NCBI RefSeq assembly: GCF_002879615.1
Contig: NZ_PNRF01000044.1
Span: 74,219-138,218, forward strand
Direction of reading: 5' to 3'
Source: Billgrantia endophytica
GTDB lineage: Bacteria > Pseudomonadota > Gammaproteobacteria > Pseudomonadales > Halomonadaceae
DNA length: 64,000 nucleotides
Of the stretch, positions 37,793 to 45,962 are shown piece after piece. Position 1 is the first letter of the stretch. Every line of letters starts with the position of its first letter. Position numbers and translations under genes: made by a program. The notes below the pieces were generated by a model, which ran no database searches, was not told where the DNA came from, and saw nothing but the letters and a program-made list of their open reading frames with translations.

Positions 37793-37807
37793 AAGCATCT
37801 AGTGCCC

Positions 37808-37917
37808 GCTGAGTCAACGACGGTTCAGCCTCGAAGCATTTACTCGATATCGGACAACGGCGTCTGCGTAGATTCCCGTGACCTTCACGGCGAACTCCTC
37901 GCAGACGCCGTTTTTTT
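37808..37917 (+). promoter_or_regulatory. ANTAR-type two-hairpin antitermination leader of nrtABD
   Basis: P1 (37808-37829) is an 8-bp stem with hexaloop AACGAC. P2 (37851-37866) is a 5-bp stem with hexaloop AACGGC. Both have A at loop position 1 and G at position 4, the hallmark of ANTAR targets, and they are 21 nt apart. The loop and 3' half of P2 form the 5' arm of a terminator (37856-37868 with 37900-37912, then seven Ts), so P2 and the terminator exclude each other. Nitrate-bound NasR, or NasT, should stabilise P1-P2 and allow read-through. Structures were derived by eye. Confidence 0.85.
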
Positions 37918-37933
37918 GTTGGGAGTCATCGTC

Positions 37934-39235
37934 ATGAACAAATCATTCCAGGGACACTCGCCTCAGCGTCGCCGCTTCCTGAAGAGCACTGCAGCCGTCG
38001 TAGGCGGTTCCGCCCTGCTCACAGCATTGCCGGGCAACTGGGCCTTCGCCGCTGGCAAGCCTGAGACCACCTCGGCCAAACTCGGCTTCATTGCCCTGAC
38101 CGATGCCGCTCCACTCTTCGTGGCCGATGAGAAAGGCTTCTTCGCCGCGCACGGCATGACCGACGTCGATGTGCTCAAGCAATCCTCCTGGGGCACCACC
38201 CGTGACAACCTGGTACTCGGCTCGCAGCGCAACGGCATCGACGGCGCCCATATCCTCACGCCGATGCCCTACCTGATGTCCGCCGGAGCCATCACCCCCA
38301 ATAATCAGCCGGTACCAATGAGCGTCCTGGCGCGCCTCAACCTCAACGGGCAGTGCATCTCGGTGGGCCGAGAATATGCCGATCTGGAGGTCGGGGTCGA
38401 CGCCACCGAATTCGGCCAGGCACTCGCCGAAAAACGCGCCGGCGGCAACGAGGCGAGCGCCGCCATGACCTTCCCCGGCGGCACCCACGATATGTGGATT
38501 CGTTACTGGATGGCCGCAGGAGGCATCGACCCCAACCGCGATGTCTCGACGATCACCATCCCACCCGCACAGATGGTCGCCAACATGCGCGTAGGCAGCA
38601 TGGATACCTTCTGCGTCTGCGAGCCATGGAACCTCCAGCTGGTCAACCAGGGCATCGGCTATACCGCCAACACCACCGGCGAGCTATGGAACGACCATCC
38701 GGAGAAGGCCTTCGCCCTTCGCAGCGACTATGTGGAAGCCAACCCCAATGCGACCCGCGCGCTGTTGATGGCGATCATGGAAGCCCAGATGTGGTGTGAA
38801 GATCCGGCCAACCACGAGGAAATGGCCCAGATCTGCTCGCGTCGCCGCTGGATCCACGCCCCCTATGCCGACCTGATCGACCGGATCCAGGGCAACTTCG
38901 ACTATGGCACCGGCCGCGTGGTCGAGGATCATCCCCAGATGATGCGCTACTGGGACAAGCATGCCTCCTACCCCTACAAGAGCCATGACCTCTGGTTCCT
39001 CACCGAAAACAAGCGCTGGGGGTATCTGCCCCAGGACTTCGATAGCGCAGCATTGATCGAACAGGTCAATCGCGAGGATCTGTGGCGCGAGGCGGCCGAG
39101 GCGCTGGGCGTCTCCTCGGAGCAGATCCCGACATCGACCTCGCGCGGCGTCGAGACCTTCTTCGACGGCAAGGTCTTCGACCCCGAGGACACGCAGGCCT
39201 ATCTCGACAGCCTCGAGATCAAGCGCCTCGCCTGA
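37934..39235 (+). CDS. nrtA: Nitrate ABC transporter substrate-binding protein (NrtA type)
   Basis: This periplasmic nitrate-binding protein has 433 residues. The N-terminus carries a twin-arginine signal (RRRFLKSTAAVVGGSALLTALPGNWAFA). The CmpA/NrtA core shows KLGFIALTDAAPLFVADEKGFFAAHGM, HILTPMPYLMSAGAITPNNQPVPM and DTFCVCEPWNLQLVNQGIGYTANTTGELWNDHPEKAFALRSDYVEANPNATRALL. It binds nitrate (and often nitrite) and delivers it to NrtB. It is the first gene after the ANTAR leader, and the terminator ends 17 bp before the ATG. Confidence 0.94.
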   Translation: MNKSFQGHSPQRRRFLKSTAAVVGGSALLTALPGNWAFAAGKPETTSAKLGFIALTDAAPLFVADEKGFFAAHGMTDVDVLKQSSWGTTRDNLVLGSQRNGIDGAHILTPMPYLMSAGAITPNNQPVPMSVLARLNLNGQCISVGREYADLEVGVDATEFGQALAEKRAGGNEASAAMTFPGGTHDMWIRYWMAAGGIDPNRDVSTITIPPAQMVANMRVGSMDTFCVCEPWNLQLVNQGIGYTANTTGELWNDHPEKAFALRSDYVEANPNATRALLMAIMEAQMWCEDPANHEEMAQICSRRRWIHAPYADLIDRIQGNFDYGTGRVVEDHPQMMRYWDKHASYPYKSHDLWFLTENKRWGYLPQDFDSAALIEQVNREDLWREAAEALGVSSEQIPTSTSRGVETFFDGKVFDPEDTQAYLDSLEIKRLA

Positions 39236-39280
39236 TGGCGACCTGCCATCACCCTGATCTCACACCACGGGAGAATCGCC

Positions 39281-40135
39281 ATGAGCGTTTCACAGCGTGC
39301 CGATAGCGTGACTCAGCCGGCTCCAGCCAGTTGGACACCGTATCTACAGGACCTGAAGGATGTTCTCGTCCAGAAAGTCCTTCCTCCCCTGTTGATCCTT
39401 GCCCTGCTCGGCGGCATCTGGGAGATCCTCTGCTCGTCGCCGGGAGCCGCGCTGCCACCGCCCTCGCAGGTACTGCGCGACACCTGGGACCTGATCATCA
39501 ATCCCTTCTACGACTACGGCGGCAATGACAAGGGCATGGGCTGGCAGATATTGGCCAGCCTGGAGCGGGTGGCCTATGGCTACTCGCTGGCAGTCATCGC
39601 CGGTATCAGCCTCGGCGTCCTGGTCGGCCAGTCCACCTGGGCCCTGCGCGGCCTGGACCCGGTCTTCCAGGTGCTGCGCACGGTGCCGCCACTGGCCTGG
39701 CTGCCTATCTCGCTGGCCGGTTTCCAGGACAGCACCCCGTCGGCCATCTTCGTCATCTTCATCACCGCGATCTGGCCCATCATCATCAACACCTCGGTAG
39801 GCGTACGTAACATCCCCGAGGATTACCGCAACGTCGCACGAGTGCTTCGCCTCAATGGCTACGAGTACTTCATCCGCATCATGCTGCCCGCCGCGGCACC
39901 CTATATCTTCTCGGGGCTGCGTATCGGCGTGGGCCTGTCCTGGCTGGCCATCGTCGCCGCCGAGATGCTGATCGGCGGCGTGGGCATCGGCTTCTTCATC
40001 TGGGACGCCTGGAACGCGTCGATGATCAGCGACATCATTCTCGCCCTGATCTACGTCGGCATCGTCGGCTTCATCCTCGACCGCATGGTCGCCTATGTGG
40101 GTAACCGCGTGACCCGCGGCACCAGCAAGGGCTGA
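39281..40135 (+). CDS. nrtB: Nitrate ABC transporter permease (NrtB type)
   Basis: This BPD-type permease of 284 residues has six membrane helices. The EAA-like loop is RNIPEDYRNVARVLRLNGYEYFIRIMLPAAAPYIFSGLRIGVGLSWLAIVAAEML. GGGAG lies 9 nt upstream of the start, 45 bp after nrtA. It forms the channel of the nitrate importer with NrtD. Confidence 0.93.
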   Translation: MSVSQRADSVTQPAPASWTPYLQDLKDVLVQKVLPPLLILALLGGIWEILCSSPGAALPPPSQVLRDTWDLIINPFYDYGGNDKGMGWQILASLERVAYGYSLAVIAGISLGVLVGQSTWALRGLDPVFQVLRTVPPLAWLPISLAGFQDSTPSAIFVIFITAIWPIIINTSVGVRNIPEDYRNVARVLRLNGYEYFIRIMLPAAAPYIFSGLRIGVGLSWLAIVAAEMLIGGVGIGFFIWDAWNASMISDIILALIYVGIVGFILDRMVAYVGNRVTRGTSKG

Positions 40136-40149
40136 CAGGAGATATTCCA

Positions 40150-41001
40150 ATGACTGCACGTTATCTGAGCATCGAACAGGTCGACATGACCTTCTCGCGC
40201 GCCGGTGTCGACAGCCAGGTTCTCAAGAACATCAACCTGAACGTCGAACGCGGTGAATACATCGCGATCATCGGCCATTCCGGCTGCGGCAAGTCAACCC
40301 TGCTCAACATCGTCGCCGGCCTGATCAACGCGACGTCCGGAGCGGTGATCCTCGATGGCAAGGAGGTCAACGACCCGGGGCCCGATCGCAGCGTGGTGTT
40401 CCAGAATCACTCTCTGCTGCCCTGGCTGACCGTCTACGAGAACGTGGCGTTGGCCGTCAACAAGACCTTCGCCCGCACCAGGAGCAAGGCCGAACGACAT
40501 GCGTGGATCCTGAAGAACCTGGAAATGGTCGGCATGAGCGCGGCGCTGCACAAGCGGCCCGATGAGATCTCCGGCGGCATGAAACAGCGCGTGGGCATTG
40601 CCCGGGCGCTGGCCATGGAACCCAAGGTGCTGCTGCTCGACGAGCCGTTCGGCGCCCTCGATGCCCTGACCCGCGCTCACCTGCAGGAAGAGGTGATGCG
40701 CATCCAGGAGGAGTTGCACAACACCATCATCATGATCACCCACGACGTCGACGAGGCGGTGTTGCTCTCCGACCGCATCGTGATGCTGACCAACGGCCCC
40801 TCGGCGAAGGTCGGCGAGATCCTCGACATCGACCTGCCGAGGCCACGCAACCGCATCACCCTGGCCGACGACCCGCGCTACAATCACTACCGCCAGGAAG
40901 TGCTGCGCTTCCTCTACGAGAAACAGCGCAAGGTGGAAGACTTGGCCGAGCGCCGCAGGAAGGAACAGAGCGCTGCGGCGTTGGAGAAAGAGCGGGCCTG
41001 A
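40150..41001 (+). CDS. nrtD: Nitrate ABC transporter ATP-binding protein (NrtD type)
   Basis: This ATPase of 283 residues has Walker A GHSGCGKST (about residue 41), the signature ISGGMKQRVGIARAL (~140), and Walker B VLLLDEPFGALDALTR (~160). It energises the nitrate importer. No NrtC (ATPase fused to a binding-protein domain) is present, so ATPase homodimers are expected. A terminator follows 16 bp after the stop. Confidence 0.93.
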   Translation: MTARYLSIEQVDMTFSRAGVDSQVLKNINLNVERGEYIAIIGHSGCGKSTLLNIVAGLINATSGAVILDGKEVNDPGPDRSVVFQNHSLLPWLTVYENVALAVNKTFARTRSKAERHAWILKNLEMVGMSAALHKRPDEISGGMKQRVGIARALAMEPKVLLLDEPFGALDALTRAHLQEEVMRIQEELHNTIIMITHDVDEAVLLSDRIVMLTNGPSAKVGEILDIDLPRPRNRITLADDPRYNHYRQEVLRFLYEKQRKVEDLAERRRKEQSAAALEKERA

Positions 41002-41016
41002 TGCCCGACTCTCTCG

Positions 41017-41047
41017 AAAACGGCCACTCGCACGAGTGGCCGTTTCT
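41017..41047 (+). terminator. Terminator of nrtABD
   Basis: Perfect 13-bp arms (41018-41030 and 41033-41045, AAACGGCCACTCG with its complement) enclose a 2-base gap and end in a short T-run. Confidence 0.8.
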
Positions 41048-41234
41048 ACACCGAAATCTCCATTCCCAACAAGAGAAACGATAGTGTCTTGCCATGGCCA
41101 TCCAGATTCATACCGGCCAGGCACGATACAGGCTCGACCGCGACCCAGCCGCTACACTATCGATAGCAAAGAGTGCTCGAAGCCGCATGGCGGCTCCGAT
41201 GCCAAGACTCACGAGACTCAACCGGAGAAAGACG

Positions 41235-41654
41235 ATGGAAGGAATGAGCGCACGCGGAAGCTGCCTGTGCGGCGCCGTACAACTCGCCGTAGTGGCCGCC
41301 AGGCAGAATCTGGGCGCCTGTCATTGCAGCATGTGTCGCACCTGGGGAGGTGGTCCGCTGCTGGCTTTGGAATCGGTCAGCGAAGTCGAGATACAGGGTG
41401 AGGAGAACATTACCGTATTTTCCTCTTCGGATTGGGCCGAGCGGGGCTTCTGCAAGCGCTGCGGCACCCACCTCTTCTACCGACTGACGACCGGCGACCA
41501 CTATGCCATCCCGGTCGGCCTGGTCGACGGGGGCGAGGCGTGGACCTTCGATACCCAGATATTCATCGATCAGAAGCCCTCCTTCTACGACTTCGCCAAC
41601 GACACGCACAACATGACCGGCCAGGAAGTGTTCGACGCCTACCAGGGCAGCTAG
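41235..41654 (+). CDS. GFA family (glutathione-dependent formaldehyde-activating-like) protein
   Basis: This protein of 139 residues has the zinc cysteines of the GFA/CENP-V fold: GSCLCGAVQ, CHCSMCRTWGG and GFCKRCGTHLFYR. Most members are not proven formaldehyde enzymes, so the role is open. The ATG at 41235 has GGAG 7 nt upstream; the frame runs open to 41094 without similarity. It is followed by the peroxiredoxin gene 28 bp downstream and may be co-transcribed with it. Confidence 0.88.
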   Translation: MEGMSARGSCLCGAVQLAVVAARQNLGACHCSMCRTWGGGPLLALESVSEVEIQGEENITVFSSSDWAERGFCKRCGTHLFYRLTTGDHYAIPVGLVDGGEAWTFDTQIFIDQKPSFYDFANDTHNMTGQEVFDAYQGS

Positions 41655-41682
41655 TCACCCACGCCAACGAGGAGTCATTCCC

Positions 41683-42165
41683 ATGCCGCTTTCCGTAGGC
41701 GACAAGATCCCCGACATCGCCCTCAAGACCAACGGGCCCGACGGCCCCAATGACATCGACACCGGCAAGCTGTTCGCCGGCAAGCGCGTGGTGCTCTTTG
41801 CCGTGCCGGGAGCCTTTACACCAGGCTGCTCCAATACCCACATGCCCGGCTTCGTGGTCAAGGCCGACGAGATCCTCGCCAAAGGGGTGGATGTCCTGGC
41901 CTGCCTGTCGGTCAACGATGCCTTCGTCATGGATGCGTGGCAGAAGAATCAGAATGCCCATGACATGCTGATGCTGGCCGATGGCAATGCTGATTTCACC
42001 CGGGCGACTGGCCTCGAGAATGACCGTACCGCCTCGGGCATGGGGGTTCGCAGTCATCGCTACGCGCTGATTGCCGATGATGGCGTGGTGCAGTACATCG
42101 GTGTCGATACCGAACGAGGCGTGGTCGATAGTAGTAGTGCCGACGCCGTGCTGGCCCATCTCTGA
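41683..42165 (+). CDS. Peroxiredoxin of Prx5 type
   Basis: This protein of 160 residues has the peroxidatic Cys in VPGAFTPGCSNTHMPGF (about residue 47) and the Prx5 pattern of a later Arg (ATGLENDRTASGMGVRSHRYALIADDG). A second Cys (VDVLACLSVND, about residue 73) fits the VLACLSVND position, not the usual resolving site. It reduces peroxides with glutaredoxin or glutathione. GAGGAG precedes the start. Confidence 0.92.
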   Translation: MPLSVGDKIPDIALKTNGPDGPNDIDTGKLFAGKRVVLFAVPGAFTPGCSNTHMPGFVVKADEILAKGVDVLACLSVNDAFVMDAWQKNQNAHDMLMLADGNADFTRATGLENDRTASGMGVRSHRYALIADDGVVQYIGVDTERGVVDSSSADAVLAHL

Positions 42166-42315
42166 GGCCAATGCTGTTCGGACCACCTTCTGCATACGAG
42201 TGCGCATCCCTAAAGTTTTGGGGCCTTCCGCCGATTGGTACTGTAAGAAATCGATAGAACGGATGTCGCGTATGGCCATGGCATATGCATCCATGCTGCC
42301 ACCAGGAGATGCGCC

Positions 42316-43728
42316 ATGCAGAGTGCTGATACCGACCAGTTGGCGAATACGAAAGGCCAGGATGAATGCCTCGCGACACTGCTGCTGGTCGAGGAGGAAT
42401 CCAGCGCGCTCGACTTGCTCGCTACCGCGCTGCAAGGAGATGGCTACCGTCTTCTGAAAGCCAGCGGGGGTGAAGCCGCCCTGGCGTTGATGGAAAGGGA
42501 AAGCGTGGATCTGGTCATCACAGGCGCCCGCGTACCGGACATGGATAGGGTCGAATTGCTGAGCGCCATCCAGCAGAAATGGCCCGACTGCATTCGTGTG
42601 ATGCTCACTGACCAGGCTGATCCGAATGCCATGGTGCACGCTATCAACAAGGGGCGCGTCCACAGCGTCATCACCCAGCCGTGGAATGACGAAGAGCTGC
42701 ACCTCATGCTGCGCCAGGCGCTGGCCCATCAACATGCCGAGCGTGAGCAGAAGCGTCTGGAAGCCGCCACCCAGCAACAGAACCGGACTCTTGCCGAGCT
42801 CAACTCGACGCTGGAACAGCGGGTCGAGGCCCGCACCCAGGAGCTGAAGCAACTCTCGGACATGCTGGATGCCGCCTATGTCGAGCTGGAGCGCAGCCAT
42901 GTCACCGCCACCCGAGCGCTGGCATCATTGCTCAATCTCCGTCTCTCCTCTCCTCTTCAGACAAATGCCCAGGTCGACGCCCTGGTCAGGACCTTTGCCG
43001 AGATTCACGATCTGGATGAAACGCTCAGGCGGGATCTGCTGATGGCAGCCGCTCTCTATAACATGGGGCGGCTGATCTGGAGCGATCGTCTGCTGAATAC
43101 GCCTGAACAGAAACTGTTTGCCCAGGACCAGGTCGCCTATCAGCGCTATCCGGTAACGGGCGAAAAACTGTTGACGTCACTGGAGCATCTACAGGGCACG
43201 GCCAGGATCATTCGCCATCATCGCGAGCGCTGGAACGGCACCGGCTTTCCCGACCAGCTGGAAGGAAACGCCATCCCGTATGGGGCCCGCCTGCTGGGGC
43301 TGGCGGTGGACTTCACCGAACTGCAGCGCGGCATGATATTGCCACGCAAGGTCCCACGCCAGCAGGTGCTGAGCCTGCTGCGCAAGTTCTCGGGACGGAT
43401 CTACGACCCGGACCTGTGCAATGCATTCGTCAAGATGTGTCTTGAACAGGCACCGGATCTCGGGGTCGTGGGCCAGTCCGTCGAGTCACTGGTAAGCAGC
43501 AAGCTCAAGCCCGGCATGATTCTCGCCCAGGACCTCTATTCCGAGTCTGGCATTCTGCTGCTGCATGAAGGAAAGGAACTGACCCGAGGTCTCATCGAGA
43601 AGCTGATCCACTTCGAGGAAGTGGAAGACATCCGCTACTCCTTGCTGATCAGAAAGCCGGAGAGCCAACGTTCCGGGCCTGGCTCTGAAAGTCATAGACT
43701 TGAAAACAAGACGTTACCCCCCCAGTGA
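42316..43728 (+). CDS. Degenerate receiver plus degenerate HD-GYP domain protein
   Basis: This protein of 470 residues has a CheY-like N-terminus (about 20-140), a coiled coil (~140-195) and an HD-GYP-like C-terminus. The expected phospho-acceptor Asp is Gly (VITGARVPDMD) and the conserved Lys before Pro-Trp is Gln (VITQPW), so it is unlikely to be phosphorylated normally. The HD pair reads YN (AALYNMGRLIWSD), and HHERWDGxGYP reads HHRERWNGTGFP, so metal-dependent c-di-GMP hydrolysis is doubtful. It may be a binding or scaffold protein. AGGAG precedes the start. It is a single gene between two unrelated units. Confidence 0.8.
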   Translation: MQSADTDQLANTKGQDECLATLLLVEEESSALDLLATALQGDGYRLLKASGGEAALALMERESVDLVITGARVPDMDRVELLSAIQQKWPDCIRVMLTDQADPNAMVHAINKGRVHSVITQPWNDEELHLMLRQALAHQHAEREQKRLEAATQQQNRTLAELNSTLEQRVEARTQELKQLSDMLDAAYVELERSHVTATRALASLLNLRLSSPLQTNAQVDALVRTFAEIHDLDETLRRDLLMAAALYNMGRLIWSDRLLNTPEQKLFAQDQVAYQRYPVTGEKLLTSLEHLQGTARIIRHHRERWNGTGFPDQLEGNAIPYGARLLGLAVDFTELQRGMILPRKVPRQQVLSLLRKFSGRIYDPDLCNAFVKMCLEQAPDLGVVGQSVESLVSSKLKPGMILAQDLYSESGILLLHEGKELTRGLIEKLIHFEEVEDIRYSLLIRKPESQRSGPGSESHRLENKTLPPQ

Positions 43729-43750
43729 ATGCTGACTCACTCCCTCGGGT

Positions 43751-44338
43751 CTACCGGGCCTCCGCCCCCAGTTCCTGCAGCTTGCGAAACCACTTTGTGC
43801 GCACCTGCTCGCTCAGCGACTCCACCCTGCCAATCAGCGTCTCATTGATGGGCGCGATGCCGACAAAGCCGAGAACGTTGCGCTCCAGCGCCTTGACGCC
43901 ATGTGCGCGGTAAAGGTGGCGATAGATCATCGCGGGCATGCCCATGGTGACCACTATTCTTGCTGAGCGACCAGTCAGGCTTTTCTTGCCCAACGGACTG
44001 CCCTCGACATATTCGAAGGCGAAGCCAGGCCGCATGACCTGCTCCAGGAAGGCTTTCACCATGGCTGGCATGCCGCCCAGCCACAGCGGAAAAATCAGCA
44101 CCAGGTGCTCACACCAGCCGATGGCCTCCTGGGCCTCCTGCAGCGAAGCGGGTAAAGAACCCTCCTTCCACGACTTCTGACTTCGCAGCAACGGGAACTC
44201 GAGCCTCGCGATATCGATCATGCGCACGGTATGACCGTTGGTTTCGGCTCCCACCCGATAGTGTGCGCCCAACGAGTGGCAGAGGTGCGAATCACTGGCA
44301 TCGGGGTGTCCCTGAAGGATCAAGATACGCTTGGTCAT
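43751..44338 (-). CDS. NAD(P)H quinone oxidoreductase-like flavodoxin-fold protein
   Basis: This protein of 195 residues has the FMN-binding start RILILQGHPDASDSHLCHSLG and the NQO-type segment HLVLIFPLWLGGMPAMVKAFLEQVMRPGFAF. MdaB and KefF are relatives that reduce quinones or activate potassium channels; I cannot choose. The start at 44338 has no clear ribosome site. The frame is open to 44407, but the upstream part is not family-like. Confidence 0.82.
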   Translation of the reverse strand: MTKRILILQGHPDASDSHLCHSLGAHYRVGAETNGHTVRMIDIARLEFPLLRSQKSWKEGSLPASLQEAQEAIGWCEHLVLIFPLWLGGMPAMVKAFLEQVMRPGFAFEYVEGSPLGKKSLTGRSARIVVTMGMPAMIYRHLYRAHGVKALERNVLGFVGIAPINETLIGRVESLSEQVRTKWFRKLQELGAEAR

Positions 44339-44505
44339 AACGCAGGCACTCGCACCAGGCAGAAGGAAGACAGCTGGTTTCAGCCTAGCCGCAAACATGT
44401 GATTCACACCTGATCGATATCAGTTTACCGGCTCTTCGATTACCTCCTGCCCTCAGGCTAACCAGGCCGACGGGAGCCACGGCATGCACAACTCACCGGC
44501 ATGCA

Positions 44506-44540
44506 AGCAAAAAAGGGCCGGCACATCAGGCCGGCCCTTG
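44506..44540 (-). terminator. Terminator downstream of the DUF5666-like gene
   Basis: AAGGGCCGGC and its complement pair at 44513-44539, followed on the minus strand by a run of Ts. It lies 38 bp after the stop at 44577. Confidence 0.8.
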
Positions 44541-44576
44541 CGTAGTCCATCAGTCAGACCATCCGCCCCATCGGGC

Positions 44577-44852
44577 TCAGTCTTCCAGCTCGATCTCGGT
44601 GGCAATATGGCGCCCATCGCGATAATCGAAATCCACCTCGACCCGCTGCCCCTCCTGCAGATCTTCGAAACGGCTCAGACCGTCATCATAATCGGTGCTG
44701 TCTGTCACCTCGAAAGTGATCCCCTGCACGGTCAGCGTGCGATTCTCCGCATCCACCGCCTCTATCACACCTTCGATGTCATCCGCGCTGACGGATATCG
44801 ATACCCCCGCTATCGCCGCTGCCGCCATCCATTTCCACAGTCGAGTCGTCAT
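44577..44852 (-). CDS. Small secreted DUF5666-like protein
   Basis: This protein of 91 residues has a signal peptide (MTTRLWKWMAAAAIAGVSISVSA) followed by one OB-like DUF5666 repeat, DIEGVIEAVDAENRTLTVQGITFEVTDSTDYDDGLSRFEDLQEGQRVEVDFDYRDGRHIATEIELED. GGAG lies 8 nt upstream of the ATG. The function of the family is unknown. It is strongly acidic, as is usual for exported proteins of halophiles. Confidence 0.78.
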   Translation of the reverse strand: MTTRLWKWMAAAAIAGVSISVSADDIEGVIEAVDAENRTLTVQGITFEVTDSTDYDDGLSRFEDLQEGQRVEVDFDYRDGRHIATEIELED

Positions 44853-45002
44853 ACAGAAATCTCCATTTTCATTGAGAGGCATGATCAAAAGCCTCAGGTC
44901 CAGAGTACGGCAAGTTTCCTCCTGCCGCGTGCTGGCATGGCTCATCCAGCGCTTGCAAGTACTCACTCTTCCACCACTTCGACCTCATCATCGAGTACAG
45001 CC

Positions 45003-45962
45003 TCAATATAGAACATCTGCACCGTGACGGCCGCCACCACGGCGAGAGGCATAGACAGCCCTGGCCCTTCTTGCCGAGTGTGCCGGACTGGCCTCGACCA
45101 TCCGCACCACGCTACCCACCACGATCAGGCAGGGAGACGGAAGAGGCTCTTGAGTCAGTTTGGCCGGCATGTCCGCCAAGGTGCCAACGAGCGACACCTG
45201 CTCCGGCAGGCTGGCATTGGCGACCAGCATGATCGGCCAGTCGTCCGGTAGCCCCGCCTGGCGCAGGCCCGTGCAGATGACCGCCACCTTGGAGAGCCCC
45301 ATGTAGAACACCAGGGTTTCGTCCCGGCGGGCCAGTTCGGTCCAGTCGGGCTCGCCGCCCTCGCGACACAGCTGTGCGGTGATGAAGCGCACCTGTTGGG
45401 CATGACCGCGGTCGGTGAGCGGAATGCCCATCCCGGCACTGGCGGCCGACGCCGCCGTGATACCGGGCACGATCTCGGCAGGCACGTTGGCCTGTGCCAG
45501 GGCGGCCAGTTCCTCTCCCAGGCGCCCGAAGATACCGGGATCGCCACCTTTAAGGCGCACGACCGATTTGCCCTGCCCCGCCAGCCTGACCAACAGTTCA
45601 CCGATTTCGGTCTGGGGCACGCTGTGATGCCCCCGGGCCTTGCCGACATAGTGACGTTCGCGGCCTGCCGGGATCAACGACAGCACCTCGTCACCGATCA
45701 GGCGATCATAGACGATGGCGTCGGCCTGCTGCAGCAGCCGGGCGGCCTTCAGGGTCATGAGCTCAACGTCGCCGCTGCCGGCGCCCACCAGGTAGACGCA
45801 GCCCGGGCGGCAGTCGCCACGCAGTGCCAGGGAGGGCATGCCGCCACACTCCCTGCCTTCGCCAAGGCAGCCCGCATAGCGGGAGCCGATTCCGAGACGG
45901 GCCAGGCCAGCGTTCAGGGCATCACGCGACAGTGACTTCAGGTTTCGGCTCAGCGCTCGCAT
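45003..45962 (-). CDS. cobA: Uroporphyrinogen-III C-methyltransferase (siroheme synthesis)
   Basis: This SUMT has 319 residues. It methylates uroporphyrinogen III to precorrin-2, the first step towards the siroheme that NirB needs. Motifs are VYLVGAGSGDVELMTLKAARLLQQADAIVYDRL, VRLKGGDPGIFGRLGEE, PGITAASAASAGMGIPLTDRG and FYMGLS. It overlaps the end of nasA by 41 nt and is translated from GAGGAG before the ATG at 45962, so the two are one operon. About 55 residues precede the conserved core; a later start is possible. The CysG-type dehydrogenase/chelatase half is absent. Confidence 0.93.
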   Translation of the reverse strand: MRALSRNLKSLSRDALNAGLARLGIGSRYAGCLGEGRECGGMPSLALRGDCRPGCVYLVGAGSGDVELMTLKAARLLQQADAIVYDRLIGDEVLSLIPAGRERHYVGKARGHHSVPQTEIGELLVRLAGQGKSVVRLKGGDPGIFGRLGEELAALAQANVPAEIVPGITAASAASAGMGIPLTDRGHAQQVRFITAQLCREGGEPDWTELARRDETLVFYMGLSKVAVICTGLRQAGLPDDWPIMLVANASLPEQVSLVGTLADMPAKLTQEPLPSPCLIVVGSVVRMVEASPAHSARRARAVYASRRGGGRHGADVLY

